Positions 37,898-50,680 of a stretch of DNA of 64,000 bases are shown piece by piece. Numbering within the stretch: the first letter of the stretch is position 1; each line of letters opens with the position of its first letter. A model generated the notes under the pieces. It was not told the DNA's origin, ran no database searches, and worked only from the letters and a program-made list of their open reading frames with translations. This DNA comes from Onchocerca lupi (taxonomy: Eukaryota > Nematoda > Chromadorea > Rhabditida > Onchocercidae): assembly GCA_028564675.1 (NCBI GenBank), contig JAOVVO010000049.1:1-64000 (forward strand), given 5' to 3'. The translations under genes and the position numbers were made by a program.

Positions 37898-40632
37898 TTA
37901 TACTGCTAGAAGTGAAGGATCTTTTTCCGCTTCACAGTAATTTCCAGTCTTAGTTTGCAGACATTCGCATTCATAATCTAGAATATTATGCGTGTAATCT
38001 GATAGCCTGTAAAAAATTATTTATAAAAAGATAAGCTTAAAATTAATTGTAAATATATTGTTTTTAAAGAACAATCCTTGAAAATAGTGAAGATATAATT
38101 AAAATTGTTATGTGATCAAAACATGTGAAGCTTTCAAATAATAATGTTGAAAACTACCAACCAATGGGATAGGAATGTACATCGTAAATCTCTGACAAAA
38201 TGACATTTTTCCAATGGCACTTTAGTTTGGTTTAAAATGAATGTACCTCCATCAAAATAATCTTCTGCCCAGTTTGATGTTCCTGCAATCACTATTAAAT
38301 ATAGAAGTACCAAGAGTCATGAGTTCACAAGTGAACAATTATTTGTAGACTTCTCAAACGTATAATATATGATATTCAAATCAACACAAAAGAAACAAAC
38401 TTACAATACCAACAGTGTTTGTAACAAGGAATTTCGTGTGCATTCGTCGTTCGCGTTTCATAATCTTTTGCAAATCAAAATCAGTTGGAACTTTGAAAAT
38501 TTTCTAAAAGACCATTAATAAAAACTTCACACAATATATAACATTGAACTGTCAAATCTTTCCTTTCTATCACAGATAATTTTTGCAAAAAACGATGCAT
38601 AAGATTGACGAAAGATTTGATTTCAAATAGCAATTATAAGTAATTCATATAGAAACCAACCACTTCTATGCTGCTATCATTAATTTTTTTCAACACCTCC
38701 AATGAACTAAGAAATCTCAAACTATACTCGGGGAAATGTATTGCTGAAGTGAGAATTTTGACTTTCACACCTCGTAGTATCGCTTTTCGGATAGAATTAT
38801 CAATGATAGGCCAATACCTCGAAAAAAAAAAAGCCAATTATTCGAGTTTAAAAATGCCATGCATAAATGAATTGAATCCAAAAAATGATATTTTAGCAAA
38901 AAAATTCATTTCTATTACATGCTTAGATTCATTTCTATTACATGCTTGTTATGTTATGTTATGTTATGTTAGAAGGTAACCTTCTCGATAGATTATAAAT
39001 AAACGTCGGAAAATAATCCATCACTTCAATATATAAAAATTTTTTTGCCTTCTCAACAGCATCCAATATTGCAACGAGATCCCAAGTTCTTCATGGACTG
39101 TTCAATGAGCGTGGTGATGCCTTTAAAGTTGTAATTTAGATGTACTGCTATACCTGGAGTTGTCTACATCTACAATAATTAATATTTTCTATTCTCAAAG
39201 ATTAACATAGAGATAAACTTTCCTTCAGATGGAAGGTAACTTATTAATTTCAAATAATCCTCTAACTTTCTTCTTCATTGAAATTCTTTTTCATAATCTA
39301 AATTCATAATTGGATCTTATGAATCTTATTAAAAACTTGTCACAATTTAGTTTTCTTTAAAACCCGTATCTAAATTTATTCATTTTATATTGTAACTTAC
39401 CGCTATATAAACATCAACGAAAGCATACTCATTAGAAATTGAAAGTGGTCGGTGCTGGTTATAAGTTATAGTTCGTTGATTACTTTCTGGGTATTTTCTC
39501 ATAATTTCAAGATCCTCACTTCTGTATTTGTTGTTGGCAATTTCCCAGTATTTTTCGAATATATTTGACAAATCTTTCGCCAGACATGAACAGTTTTCAA
39601 CAATAACTCCCAGTTCGAATTTCTTAAAAACAAATAGTACATGAATTAATATTAAGTCCTCGGAAATGATTCAGACAATCTCCTTTCAAATGAAAAATGA
39701 ATTTGCAAAAACTAAGCTTGTATCTCTAATTTAGTTTTTGCAATTTTTTTGCAAAAAAAAATAAATTTATGCCAATTCTTCATTCGGATTAGCCTATATT
39801 TTCGTTAGTTATAATAAGAAATTGCTTTCCAAGAAACATTACTTGATTAAATGGTCGCCAATCGAGATTCGCTGATCCGAGATAGAAGTGCTCAGAATCG
39901 CTAATGATAAATTTTGTGTGCATTTTACCGCCACCAAATGAATGTCCAAGGCTTAAACTGCGTCTGCGAATAACACCTCAAAATTTGATGCTTATACGGC
40001 GAATTTTGTTTCTTTCTATACTTTTTATCAATTTTCTTGGAAATCAAATGAGTCATAACGGATACAAAGAAATTCTATTCCAGCTTTACTTATCTTCTTG
40101 CAAGTCGTATTGAGGGAAGAAACCTGTTTTAGCAAAGTTGATGCCATCCTCGTTGTCACCTTTATCTTTTGGATGATAATTTTCAATCATTCGTATTCGA
40201 ATCTTTCGTTTTAACCCTGCTTCTAGTAGAGCATCGTGAATTTTGCTTCCCTGAAAAAAACTTTAAAGTTATAGAGCTAATAACAGTCAGCAAATTCTGC
40301 TTGATTAAAGGACAAAAAAGAAAATAAATTTCTGAATGAAAGATTTCTTCGTATTATGAATTAGATACGAATATAATGGGCTTAATAAGAAATCACACTC
40401 AATAACGCATATTGAGAAATCAAAATCATGATAGTTTCATACATGATCAGAATGCATTCGACAATAATCATCATCCAAAACATGCTCTCCACGAACACTT
40501 GTTTTGTAAGCCGCAAGAATTAATTCCCTCTTTGAATTCTTTATTAGTGAATTCCACGCACTGTAAGTGAAATGTGAACGAGTAAATACCGTAAAAGTTA
40601 CATTATCTGGAGTACTTTGCACAAATCTGATA
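37898..40632 (-). CDS. Phospholipase D family protein, PLD3/PLD4-like (N-terminus not found; one in-frame TGA)
   Basis: Nine minus-strand exons encode about 441 residues with phases that agree throughout: 40632-40443, 40250-40090, 39963-39843, 39622-39401, 39120-38981, 38817-38661, 38503-38410, 38291-38162, 38006-37898. The first exon opens with IRFVQSTP, matching the start of the PLD3 fold. The first HKD motif is intact (HTKFIISD, then GSANLDWR; H133, K135, D140 of the part seen). The second is HTKFLVTN followed by GTSNW, so Asn stands where PLD3/4 have Glu. The cysteine motif ENCSCLAKDL and YWPIIDNSIRKA are also family hallmarks. PLD3/4 are type II membrane proteins of the endolysosome that act mainly as 5' exonucleases. 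The membrane-anchor exon(s) upstream of 40632 were not identified. Exon 5 carries TGA at 39093-39091 where related proteins have Gly in a gap-free alignment, and its acceptor (TTTAAAG) is weak. Either this copy is a recent pseudogene or allele, or the base is wrong; everything else looks functional. Confidence 0.85.
38904..38970. repeat. 21-bp direct repeat plus (GTTAT)n in a PLD intron
   Basis: A 21-base unit with core TTTCTATTACATGCTT occurs at 38904-38924 and again at 38927-38947. It is followed at once by about four and a half GTTAT units to 38970. The array ends about 10 bases before the exon 5 donor on the minus strand, so it sits inside the intron between exons 5 and 6. Confidence 0.9.
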
Positions 40633-43600
40633 CTGAAAAAATCACAGTTTGTATTTGTGGGAATGATATTTTCTCACATCTCAAATTCTCCTTTTTTTTT
40701 TTAATTACACGCAAGCTTTCTGTCATATATCTCTACAGGAATAAAATTTTCAGAAAAGATCAGGATGCACCTGGTTTGTTAATTGGAACATAGTGATAAG
40801 AGTGGAGATTTTTCTATAAAATTTCAGGAACTGTTTTAAGTTATCTGAATGTAAGTGACTAAGAAATGGCAATGAACGGAAAAACAATACGTAGTTAACA
40901 AGAACCGGTAAATGTTTTCGCCAAATACATAACGGCAATTCTTGAAAATAGCTGGGATTACTACAACTGACAATTTTATCAATCGATAAAGTGATGTCGA
41001 TGTTAGAGTTTAAAATATCATATCTTCAGGATGAAAAAAAAAAAAAACGACATAAGCAATAGAATATAATCAAATGAAAAAATTAGATGGCATGCTGGAA
41101 TTTGAAATCCAACTTGAAATCATCCTACGATGTATAGAACATTGGTTGCAGGAAGAGCAAAGCAGATATGACTGATATTCCGTATTTTGAATCTATTAGT
41201 ACGCATGATAGAAAATTTTGAAAATTTAAACTTGATATTGACTTACCTAAACTTTTACGAGCATTCTGTTTCGTTCAGATTTTTTCCAGGAATCACTTGC
41301 TTATTAAGCTCCTCGCAAGGTAAACCAAAAAGAAGAGCTACCGGTAACAATAAAATAATAAAAAACTAAAATATTAAGTCCATAATGTAGAAGTAAGATT
41401 TAAATAAAATTAGATTTGTTCAATATAATTTCATTTGAAGATTAGAATAGAAATTTTAAAAGACTAAAAGGTAACAAATTGATTACTTGCACAACTGCTT
41501 AATTTAATTTATGTGTGACCAAATTGAATTTTTTATTAATTTCAATTTTCTGGCTTCAGTTGTTATTACCCGGGGCATCATTTTCGAGCGGTTATTGTTA
41601 GCATTTTTTCCTGTACATTTTGTTTTTTACCTATTTTCACCGCATAATTTTTTCTGCTTATTTCTTGGCAACTTGTTGAAGATACAAAAGAATCGTTTCG
41701 AAAAGTCATTTACCAGTTTGAGTCTAAACAATGAGAGGAGTTGAAACTAAAAAAAATTCAAATTCACATAAAACTTGAATGATGATAATAATATGAGTTC
41801 GATGATAAAAATTATATGAGTTTAATAAAAATGATTTTCAAGTAAAATTTTTTTGTTGAAAGATTTTGTAAATAGTTCTTATAATTATGTTAGTCACGAT
41901 CTTGATCTTTACAACGAAGATCCTATTGCTACCAAGATCATTATCACCGTCTTTGCTCCAGGTCATAATCCATTATCGCACATTCTTTTACAAAATGAAA
42001 TGCTTAAGAAATATATGTTACGATAACTGTAATGATCTTGAAAAATATGATTAAATCTATAAGGAAATACTGCTCCTCCTCGCAGTGGTCAAATAAGCAG
42101 TTGATCGCAAAGCTGTCATCAGGTGGCACTATCAGTATTTTTAAATGCAGTGATCACAGATCATAGGGAAAAATGTGAGATGCTGCAATGATAGCGTAAT
42201 GTTGAACAGTAAAATGGAAAACTAAAGACAATCCTCTTCAAAGAGGAAGAGCTTTAGCAGACATTAATTTTAAAAATTCTTTTCTTTTAGAGACATTTTC
42301 AACACAAGAGTTGCCGACAATTACTAAAATTAAAAGCGCCTTTTCATAATTAAAAAATTTGAAGTACATATGATCGTCAGATAATGACACTTATTGATTA
42401 TACGGATCGTCAGGTCACTAACTTCAGCAGCGCCGATATTTCAGCACGTAAATTAGAAAAATGAAACACGAAGCAATAATATTTAGCAAACTGAATTTCT
42501 ATGCAATATATTTTACATTCAAAATTTAATAGAAGAAAAACCTTTTGAAATATTTTGCGGCAGTTACGAAAAAATTTATCTATTGGCTATATTTTGAGTT
42601 TTATTGATAATAAATAGTATCCTTTTCAAAATGGAATTTCAAGAAACTTCAACAAGTTTGTTAAATTGCTTGCTTATTCCTACCTCAGTGCAATTTCGCT
42701 CCTTGGCAACCAATATACGAACTTTTAATCAAGGGTTATCATAAAACATCTCTTTCAATTCCACTCATTAGTAGATTCATTTTCTCCATCGATTTTTCAT
42801 TGCCAACTTTATTTAAAAATGTACATTAATTAATTCAGTAATTTTGTTGAAAATTTCGCGAAATATTAATCCGATGTAAAGCGAAGACTCGATTACTTTC
42901 ACTGCTGTATCCATTTTCTAAGGAGTATCAAACGATCAGCCCAAACCAACAAAAAAATTAATGACTATTCAATCGATTGTTTCTTTCTATCCAAATCTGC
43001 ATTGCTCTGTATTTCACAGAGTTGAATGAGATTGTGACATGCATACTTTGTCAAACTCCTCTATTCATCCTCTTCTTGTTGATTCTATTGATCCTTTATG
43101 CTCGTATTTTTCTCAGTTTTCTATTTTCTACTCATACAGTAAGTCAACTCCTTTTTTGAAAGAAGACAGTTGAAAGAAAAGCTAATTTAGATTAGCAACT
43201 TTTTTCTGTGAATTCCATTCTTCTTCATAGACTTATTCATCTTTTCATGTTTTCAGTTTCAATTTGATTTATTTCTATTTTCAGAATTTCCATTAAACAC
43301 TGTTTAAAATGAACGAGCAACAATCATCAAACTAAATTGCAAATTCAGTTTAGAAAAAAAGAAAATTGTTTTAGCTATTTTTGCATGAATTAAGGTTGAC
43401 TGCCAAATTTCATTTGCTAAACATATATTGCAACCATCCTTAATATTAATCCCTGTTGGAAAAACTGAATTTTAATTAGTGTGACAGAAACGAATCTTTT
43501 AGTAATTAAGTTTTATTGATAAAAATGGACGAGTATATCTTTCTATATAATACGAGCAATTATTGAAGAATATCCTAAATAATTGATCACAGGATTATTC

Positions 43601-46600
43601 ATCGTTCGCTGCTAGTAGAAAAGAATATTCATCCTAAATTGTCAATTTGTTGTAGAAACCCTCGCCTCAGAAATGCTGTAGAAGATTATTCCCGAGAATT
43701 CGTAGCAAAGAATCTTGTTGGAAAATCCATCCTGCTCCAAAATCCGATCCTTATATATCCTTTCGAGGCTTCACCTTCTTTCCTGATCTCCAGTTTGTCC
43801 CCTCATGATTGGTCGACCTCACTTTGTTTACCTGTTAATCGGAGCATTTTTGAGGTAAACATTTTTGTCGCTTTGGCGGGGAACATTTTGACCTTCTGTT
43901 TATTATTTCAGCAGTAAACATGTTTATCCTTGTTGATCCATTTGAAACTGTTTTACGCTTCTTGAATTTTAATGTTCCTTGTTTGCAACAAAGAACGTTA
44001 ATTATATTTTTAATTATACTTTAATTAATTACATTTAATTAAATTTTTCGGATTTTTCCGACAATCCTGATGTTTTATCAAACTCTGGAAATTCTTTCTA
44101 TCACAAAAAGTTACCAATGAATTTTTGTTTTGTCATCACTCTAAAATATATTACGAACTGTCCTCACAGCATGATTCTTTATTCCTTTGAGCTCTATCCT
44201 TGGAAATAATTTATACTATTTGTATTATGCTGATAAAATATAATTTCAGCAAATTCTTTCACGAACTCCATTACTCAAGATTTATCGCACACTGGGCCAG
44301 AGATCAGCAGGCAGAAATGAATGCATCATTTACAGTCTGTACAGTCTCATGCCGAAAAATGTGATCACTATTTTATATCGCTTCTGATTATTTCATTTCC
44401 TAGTGTTTTTAGTGTTTATTATTACCTAGAATTCTTAACTTTTATTATCTTTACTCTCAAAACAAGTAATATCGTACAAGCCTTTTATTTATAATCTCTT
44501 ATTTACACTGATAAAAGATCACACCAAAAACTGACCATTTAGGTTGATGAAGCGATTGCTGACGAATATGTAACCAATTTTGAAGAAATTATAAAGTTTT
44601 AGAAAAAAAATTAAATTACTAGTTCTAGGAGTGGATTGCGAGCTGTAAATGAGAATTAGCGCATGTTTTAATCGGTGATATTCAAGAGCGCCATCACGAT
44701 GCTATTTATTTAAAGCAGACAAGTTTTGAAAAATAGAAGAAAGCATCGTATTTCAATCAGAAAATTATTTATTCAGTGGAATTATGTGCATGCGCTGTGT
44801 ATAAACTTTTACATTAAGAAATAAAAATTAACTATCGAAAGCAAGAAATCACAGGTCTTGATAGTTGATCTTAATTGAAAATCCCCAAAATGAAATCACA
44901 TTTTTATCTTTGTGATGAATTACTTTTTTTCCTTTTCTCCTTTTCAATGATGTTGAAGATCAACTTTTTTGACGTAAAAAAATTTCAGCATCTGAAACAC
45001 ATTTTCTCGGCTTTTGCTTACATTACCCAATTTACTAATTTATTTCGCATTACATTTCTTCGCGAAATCCAAAAAATGTCTGTGAAGAATGTTTTTGGAA
45101 ATTTGATTCAGGGAATTTAAATCTCATAAATTTATAACATTACGGGAAAAAATAGACGCTTTCGACGAACTGCTGATCAAGATATTCGTTTAAACTGATG
45201 AATTGTCGAATAATTTTGTAAGTCCCTCCTATCTATCAATTCGATGATTTTCCCTTTTTCGCTTAACGCCAAAGCAACACAGTACCACTTGTTCATTCGT
45301 CATCGCGGCTATCATCATCATTAACTATATTTTTTCAAATTCCTGCTGATGCATTCAACAATGTTTACTTGTCTCCGATTAAATTACCGATTTATCCTCA
45401 TTCCATAGAATTTGCTGAAAAAATGCTAAATTTTTACATCTGAGAAAATTTTTAAAAAAAAAGAAAATGATATATTTTCATTTATTAAATTAACCGTCAA
45501 CTTGATGCTTTTTGGTAGAAATTACAATTGCAACTAAATCTTATTAGCTCGAGATCAGTAAAGCAGTAAGTTCAGTTCACTATACTTTCCTCCTCTTTGC
45601 ATAAAAATAAAATTGGGTTATTTGAAGTATGCTTCTAAAAGAAAAAAAAAAACAATGTGTTCTCGATGTTTTAACCTTGATGAGCTATAAACATCACTTC
45701 TGTTCGCTTAAAGTAACCTTTGAACTGAAGAATTCTATGTGTCCCGGAACATTAGAAAAATATATTTTGAAGCGAAGGGAAGATTTGACGGTGGTTTGGC
45801 TGACAATGACGGGTAATTTGTCAGTAGAGATGCAAGAAGGGGACAAAACGCTGCTATTCGGAGTTTTTTGTGCCACTCTCCTTGGTAACTCTTCATTTCA
45901 CAAGTTCTCACCTTCGCTTTTCAGGAACATTCGCCGCAATGTCTTTTATTCGTAGTTAATGTGCTACATAAGCATGATATGGTCGAACTGTCTTCATCTA
46001 ATTTCTCCAATTAGTTTTATCGTTAAATGCAAACGAAGTTTTCATATTATCGTTCACAACAATCCAAATATTGAAAAATTAATATACTTTTCCAGATTTA
46101 TTTTGAATTTTCTTGCTCCTCCTTATATAAACCATACGCTGATAATCTATTTGGTCATCAGTTGACCATATCTGTGACAGTTTAATCAATTTTCTTTTTG
46201 TTTACACAATTTCTCTGTTTTAGTGTTCTATCGCAAGACAAATGTTACTAGTAAGTAATTGTCGCTGTTGTATTATAGCACTATCCATCAAAGTGACAGC
46301 ATCAAATGACTTAATTGGTTCCATTGGTTGTCCATGCTTCACTGAAGTTTACTCGTTCTGAAGCATGCATTAATTCTACAATTTCTTCCTCTTATTCGTT
46401 TTAAATTGTCTTCAGATATGAATCTCAATTCTGAACTATCGTTTAGAATGAAAGCACAACCAAAAGTCGAAATTTTTTCTAAAAATATGTTATTTAAAAT
46501 ATGAAATTGCTGTAAGATGATTTCCGGCCCAGATGTTGAACATTCAGCTTTCTTAGGAAGCTAGATTATCGAAAGATTTCCCTGATTTGCCCATTTTAAA

Positions 46601-49500
46601 TGCATGAACATCTTTTCAAGTTTATGGAATGGCTAGCTAAAACTTTATTTAGCTAAAACATCAAAAGCAATTATTTTTAGAATTAATTAGTCATCACGTG
46701 GATTCATCCGAAATATGCGACCTTCTGAGAAAACAGTTAAGTTTCTGTGCTTTTTCTACTTCTTTCGCTGTTGGATGCACGCTGAATTGTTCTTTTTAAT
46801 GCATTTCCAGCACCTAATACATCTATTAATCCAATTAGTCTCTAATCCTGAGGTTTTTTTTTTAGGAGATATTCACTATTTCTTACTCATCAATTTTTTT
46901 AACTCCTATATATGTGAAGTTTCTTTAGTGGGCTCATTTTTAAGGAAATAGAAATTTGGAATTTTACAGACAGATAACTTTTTCATTCAGAAGTTAAAAA
47001 GTTAAATATTCCTAATACTTTTGGAAAAGATAATATGCATTATACTTTGTTTTTAGGCCGATAGAAGCCATTTTTTCAGAAGCTGTGATACATCATTATA
47101 CTATTATAAGCACAATGAACGCCTAAGCGTTTGGGCTTTTGCCACTAGATAATCTGATGGGTATTTATTATGCAATATCTCTTAGCCAAAACTTTAATAA
47201 TGTAAAGAATAAGGAGTGTATGTAAGCGATAGCAGATGTTTAAGTTTGGTCTGAGAGCCATACTATGAATTCTGGAGACCGTAATGAAATTTTATTGGAA
47301 GGTTTGCTTAAATTGTTAAAATATTCAGTTACTGTGTGATCATTTTTTTAAGTAAATACAAATGACTGCTTTTTGGTGTGAAAAGTCTTCAATAAGATCG
47401 TTTTTGAGGCAACAAAATCATACAAATTAAAAATGAATAACTGGTTTTCAGGATGATAATACGTCGATCTGCAGCCGATTTATTTATTGCTGATACTGTT
47501 GCGATAATATCTCCAACTTCACTAAAAAGATTTTCCTTTTTTTCTTTCGTTAAATTTATTCTTGTCTTTTCAAATGTAAAATTTATTTTTATGTAATGTA
47601 TGTATGTAATTAATTTTTTTACCAAAATTTTTCTTATAGTTTTTTATAGGATCTACTAGGAAATTTTTCGTAGGCAGTTTCTAAGTGGAGGTTTTCTTTG
47701 TTAACTGAAGTGATAAATGGAAACTAAGTCAAGATTCTCAGAAATGTTGAAAATTTAGTGGTGGAAATATGGTGCCTTGAGGCGTAAATATGTTGTTTTT
47801 TAAATATTGATAACCCCCTGCGTCACTTGCATCGTTAAATTTGTAAGAGAATCAACGGTATAAATTATTAATGAATTATAAAGCTGCGCAAGTTCTACAA
47901 AGTATATTCTGTTTCATAAGAAACCAAGAAAGATCAAATGATAGCTTTTCGGATTTCAATTTAGTTTCTTTGCATAATTCACCATCTTTGCGAGAAACTG
48001 CAGAGACGATTTTTCAAAAGAAAAAAATCATTTTTACGACTCCTTTCAAGGATGATGATTAATTATACAAAGATGCTATGCTGAATTATTTTATGAAATG
48101 CAATGCTCGTCAATGAACATCGATAATTCATCGGCAACTAACGTAATGATTACCTTGGTAGACACAGCGCTCATTGTAGATTCTTAAATTCAATTTCGCA
48201 TCTTTGTGCTTCAATTTACGATTTTCTCGGCTTGTTTGTTCGCTGTACCAAAACAGATTTTTTATGATATTCGAATTTTTATATATTTAAGTCGCAGTTT
48301 ATTAGTTTTCTTGTTTTGAAAAGGAAGCGTTCCATGCAGTGCCAATCGATAACTTGTAAAAAAAAAGTAGTTGAAAAATGAAAAATGAAGAGGTCAACAA
48401 AGACATCACGTTAGCATCGATTTATTGGCATCCATTCTTTCTAGTCACTTAAATTAGAAGTGTATTGATGAAATAAAAGACATGATAGATATCCCGAAAA
48501 GCTCCAACATTTATTTATTGATCTTTACATTAATTTTTGCGGAAAAATAATTTTCATTTTGGAGACCATCAATAAATAATTTTCATATCGGAGACTGTGA
48601 ATAACAATTATGTGTATGTTTTTGTGGCGCCCTCGATGCAAGTAAGATTCTATGTTGTTGTTTTCGGCTCCAGATATCAATCAAAACTTTTGCACATCAC
48701 AACATGCAGGTCGTGCTTTCGCTCTTTCTCACTGATTTTGATCTATATTTGATCATTTTTAAGACTGTTCTACGGATTATCTTTATTCTTGGTTAGCAAA
48801 CTGCCTAATTGCAGTAAAGGCCAGACTTCTGGCCTCTTTGCTTCAACCAATTCATTCCAACCAATCGTTATAAGAATGAGCATAAAAGTAGAGAAGACAG
48901 TTAAACTGCCAAAAAATTCACGGAAGCCATTAATGGGAAACATATCTCCTAGATTATACTATCTCAAGACTTGAGCTCAGCAAATTTATTATAAGGAGAA
49001 AGCATCGTATTTGTCCCACTAACGAATTTTTTCAGTTGTTGATAGGCAGGCGGTGTGATTGCTTAGTACAGACTACAAAGTTACTAAGAAACTAAAAAGT
49101 TTGCGTAACTTCTCATATGTCTGGTATGAATCGTGGATGCTATCAAATTTAATTTCCTAAGCACTTTCAAGATAAGTTATATACTTTAAAGGTTAAAGAG
49201 CTAAGTTGATCTGAATCATTCTCTTTCCTCATACGAGCAATGCTGTTACCTTGCACAACAGTTTCTGATAATGGACAGTTCCACAACAATTCCTGATAGT
49301 AGGAAAAGTCCCATCAAGAAATAAGGTACGTAAACTGTCAAACAATATGCAAAGGGTAGTTGCATACAAAATAGGATAACTAGATCTGGATTATTTTTCC
49401 GGTTATTCGGGGCAACAAGATTCCGTTTTTGCTTCTTCAGTGTTAAGGATTACCAAACTACGAAGTTTTTTAATCAACGTCACTGAATAAAAGTTGCGAA
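40633..49500. other. Long gap upstream of the PLD gene, no recognised gene
   Basis: This region must contain the PLD 5' end, but I could not identify a membrane-anchor exon joining the first readable exon in phase. The first readable exon could also extend upstream in frame (NTNCDFFSIRF), but that lacks a good acceptor. The local frames at about 43.6-43.9 kb and 45.6-45.9 kb on the plus strand are less AT-rich than average but resemble nothing I know. On the minus strand a TATATAAGG sequence lies near 43750-43765. Confidence 0.5.
43020..43138 (+). other. Candidate membrane-segment exon, gene unknown
   Basis: The block is preceded by a very good acceptor (TGTATTTCACAG) and followed by a perfect donor (GTAAGT). 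In between, one frame is open and encodes a hydrophobic stretch (LFILFLLILLILYARIFLSF) able to span a membrane. No neighbouring exons were found on this strand, so it may be a chance T-rich frame. Confidence 0.25.
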
Positions 49501-49548
49501 TTTGTTAATGAGTTATTTTTCAGTCTTAGGTATTAGTTTTTGTATGTA

Positions 49549-49599
49549 TATATGTACATATATATACATATGTGTGTGTGTATATATGAGTGTGTTTGT

Positions 49600-49667
<68 letters not shown>

Positions 49668-49668
49668 T
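49549..49668. repeat. (TG)n microsatellite
   Basis: A TATA/TGTG mixed tract grows into about 32 consecutive TG units with one CG interruption (about 49602-49666). Frames through it give only Cys-Val or His-Thr repeats and are not genes. Confidence 0.95.
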
Positions 49669-50055
49669 GTCTATCTGGTTTGTATTGTGTGCATATTTGT
49701 AAGATCATCAAGTGTCCTTCCCCGATCTAAATCGCCGTTCAGGTCATCAATATCAAAAGAAAAGGAGGTAGAGAAGGTAATGATAATAGATCTATTCAAG
49801 ATTTGAAGAAAAGTTTCGGAAAGCAAGACATTTCGTACTGAATAAAGATGAAATTTTTAATATTCCCTTTCAAGACGTGCAATTAATTATCGCTTTTCCT
49901 TCAATACAAAACGAAGGAATCCAATGATTTTATACTCGTATTGCGGCGGAACTAATTCAAAACTGATACTTTGGAACACAAAAGGATCGATATACTATTG
50001 ATCTAAAAAGGTGTGGTGAAACGTCGCATCGATTTTAACCGTCGCCAAGGTAGTC

Positions 50056-50680
50056 GTGAGTGAATGTCTACGTTAGCATATATGTATATGCATGTGCGTG
50101 CCATATATATGCGCGTACTTTTGTTTGTATATGTACGTGTGTGTGCGTGTCTGCATGTTTACGTTCATGTGTGTATGTGTATATGCATATGTGCGTGTCT
50201 GTATGCACATGTATATGGCACACACATACACACAACGCACGAACACATACATACACTCATATGCATGACACACAGACACACACAGTCACACGCACACAAA
50301 CATGTACATACTCACAAACACACTTGCGCATATATGCATACACATACATATACATACAAAACATATACAACTCGTATGCTTAACACACAGGTACACGCAC
50401 GTGCACGAGTATGTATGTGAGTGTGTGTGTGTGTGCATTTGTATGTGTACGTACATGTATGTCTGTGAATATGCACATGACTGTGTGCGTGTTTTTTATG
50501 TAGTGTGTGTGTGTGTGCGCATGTGTATTTCTGGATGTGTATGCTTGTGTGTATGTATTTGTAAGTTATGCATATGTGTATGTGTGTGTGTTTGTATGTA
50601 TATATGTGTGTGCATGTATATGCATGTGTGCATATTTATGTGTGTGCGAGAGTGCATATATGTATATATATGGGTACAGA
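50056..50680. repeat. Compound alternating purine-pyrimidine block, TG/CA/TG
   Basis: About 600 bases consist almost only of alternating purine and pyrimidine. The plus strand is TG-rich to about 50215, switches to CA-rich until about 50405, then returns to TG-rich until about 50680. TA, CG and CATG steps break the pattern, so it is an aged, composite array. Such sequence favours Z-DNA, and the oppositely oriented halves can pair with each other. Confidence 0.9.

Noticed and set aside
40750..40938. Minus-strand open frame upstream of the first PLD exon as a possible membrane anchor
   Set aside because: It has a mildly hydrophobic segment but no in-phase donor joining the acceptor before 40632, and no resemblance to PLD3 N-termini.
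43639..43917. 92-codon plus-strand open frame and a minus-strand TATATAAGG promoter-like motif
   Set aside because: The frame resembles no known protein. The TATA-like sequence is about 3 kb from the first PLD exon and cannot be tied to it.
45629..45955. 108-codon plus-strand open frame
   Set aside because: No recognisable domain and no splice partners. It is open on the opposite strand too, so it is probably a chance frame in a locally less AT-rich patch.
48816..48836. Short palindrome AGGCCAGA-CT-TCTGGCCT
   Set aside because: The stem of about 8-9 pairs is too short to separate from chance, and nothing nearby gives it a role.
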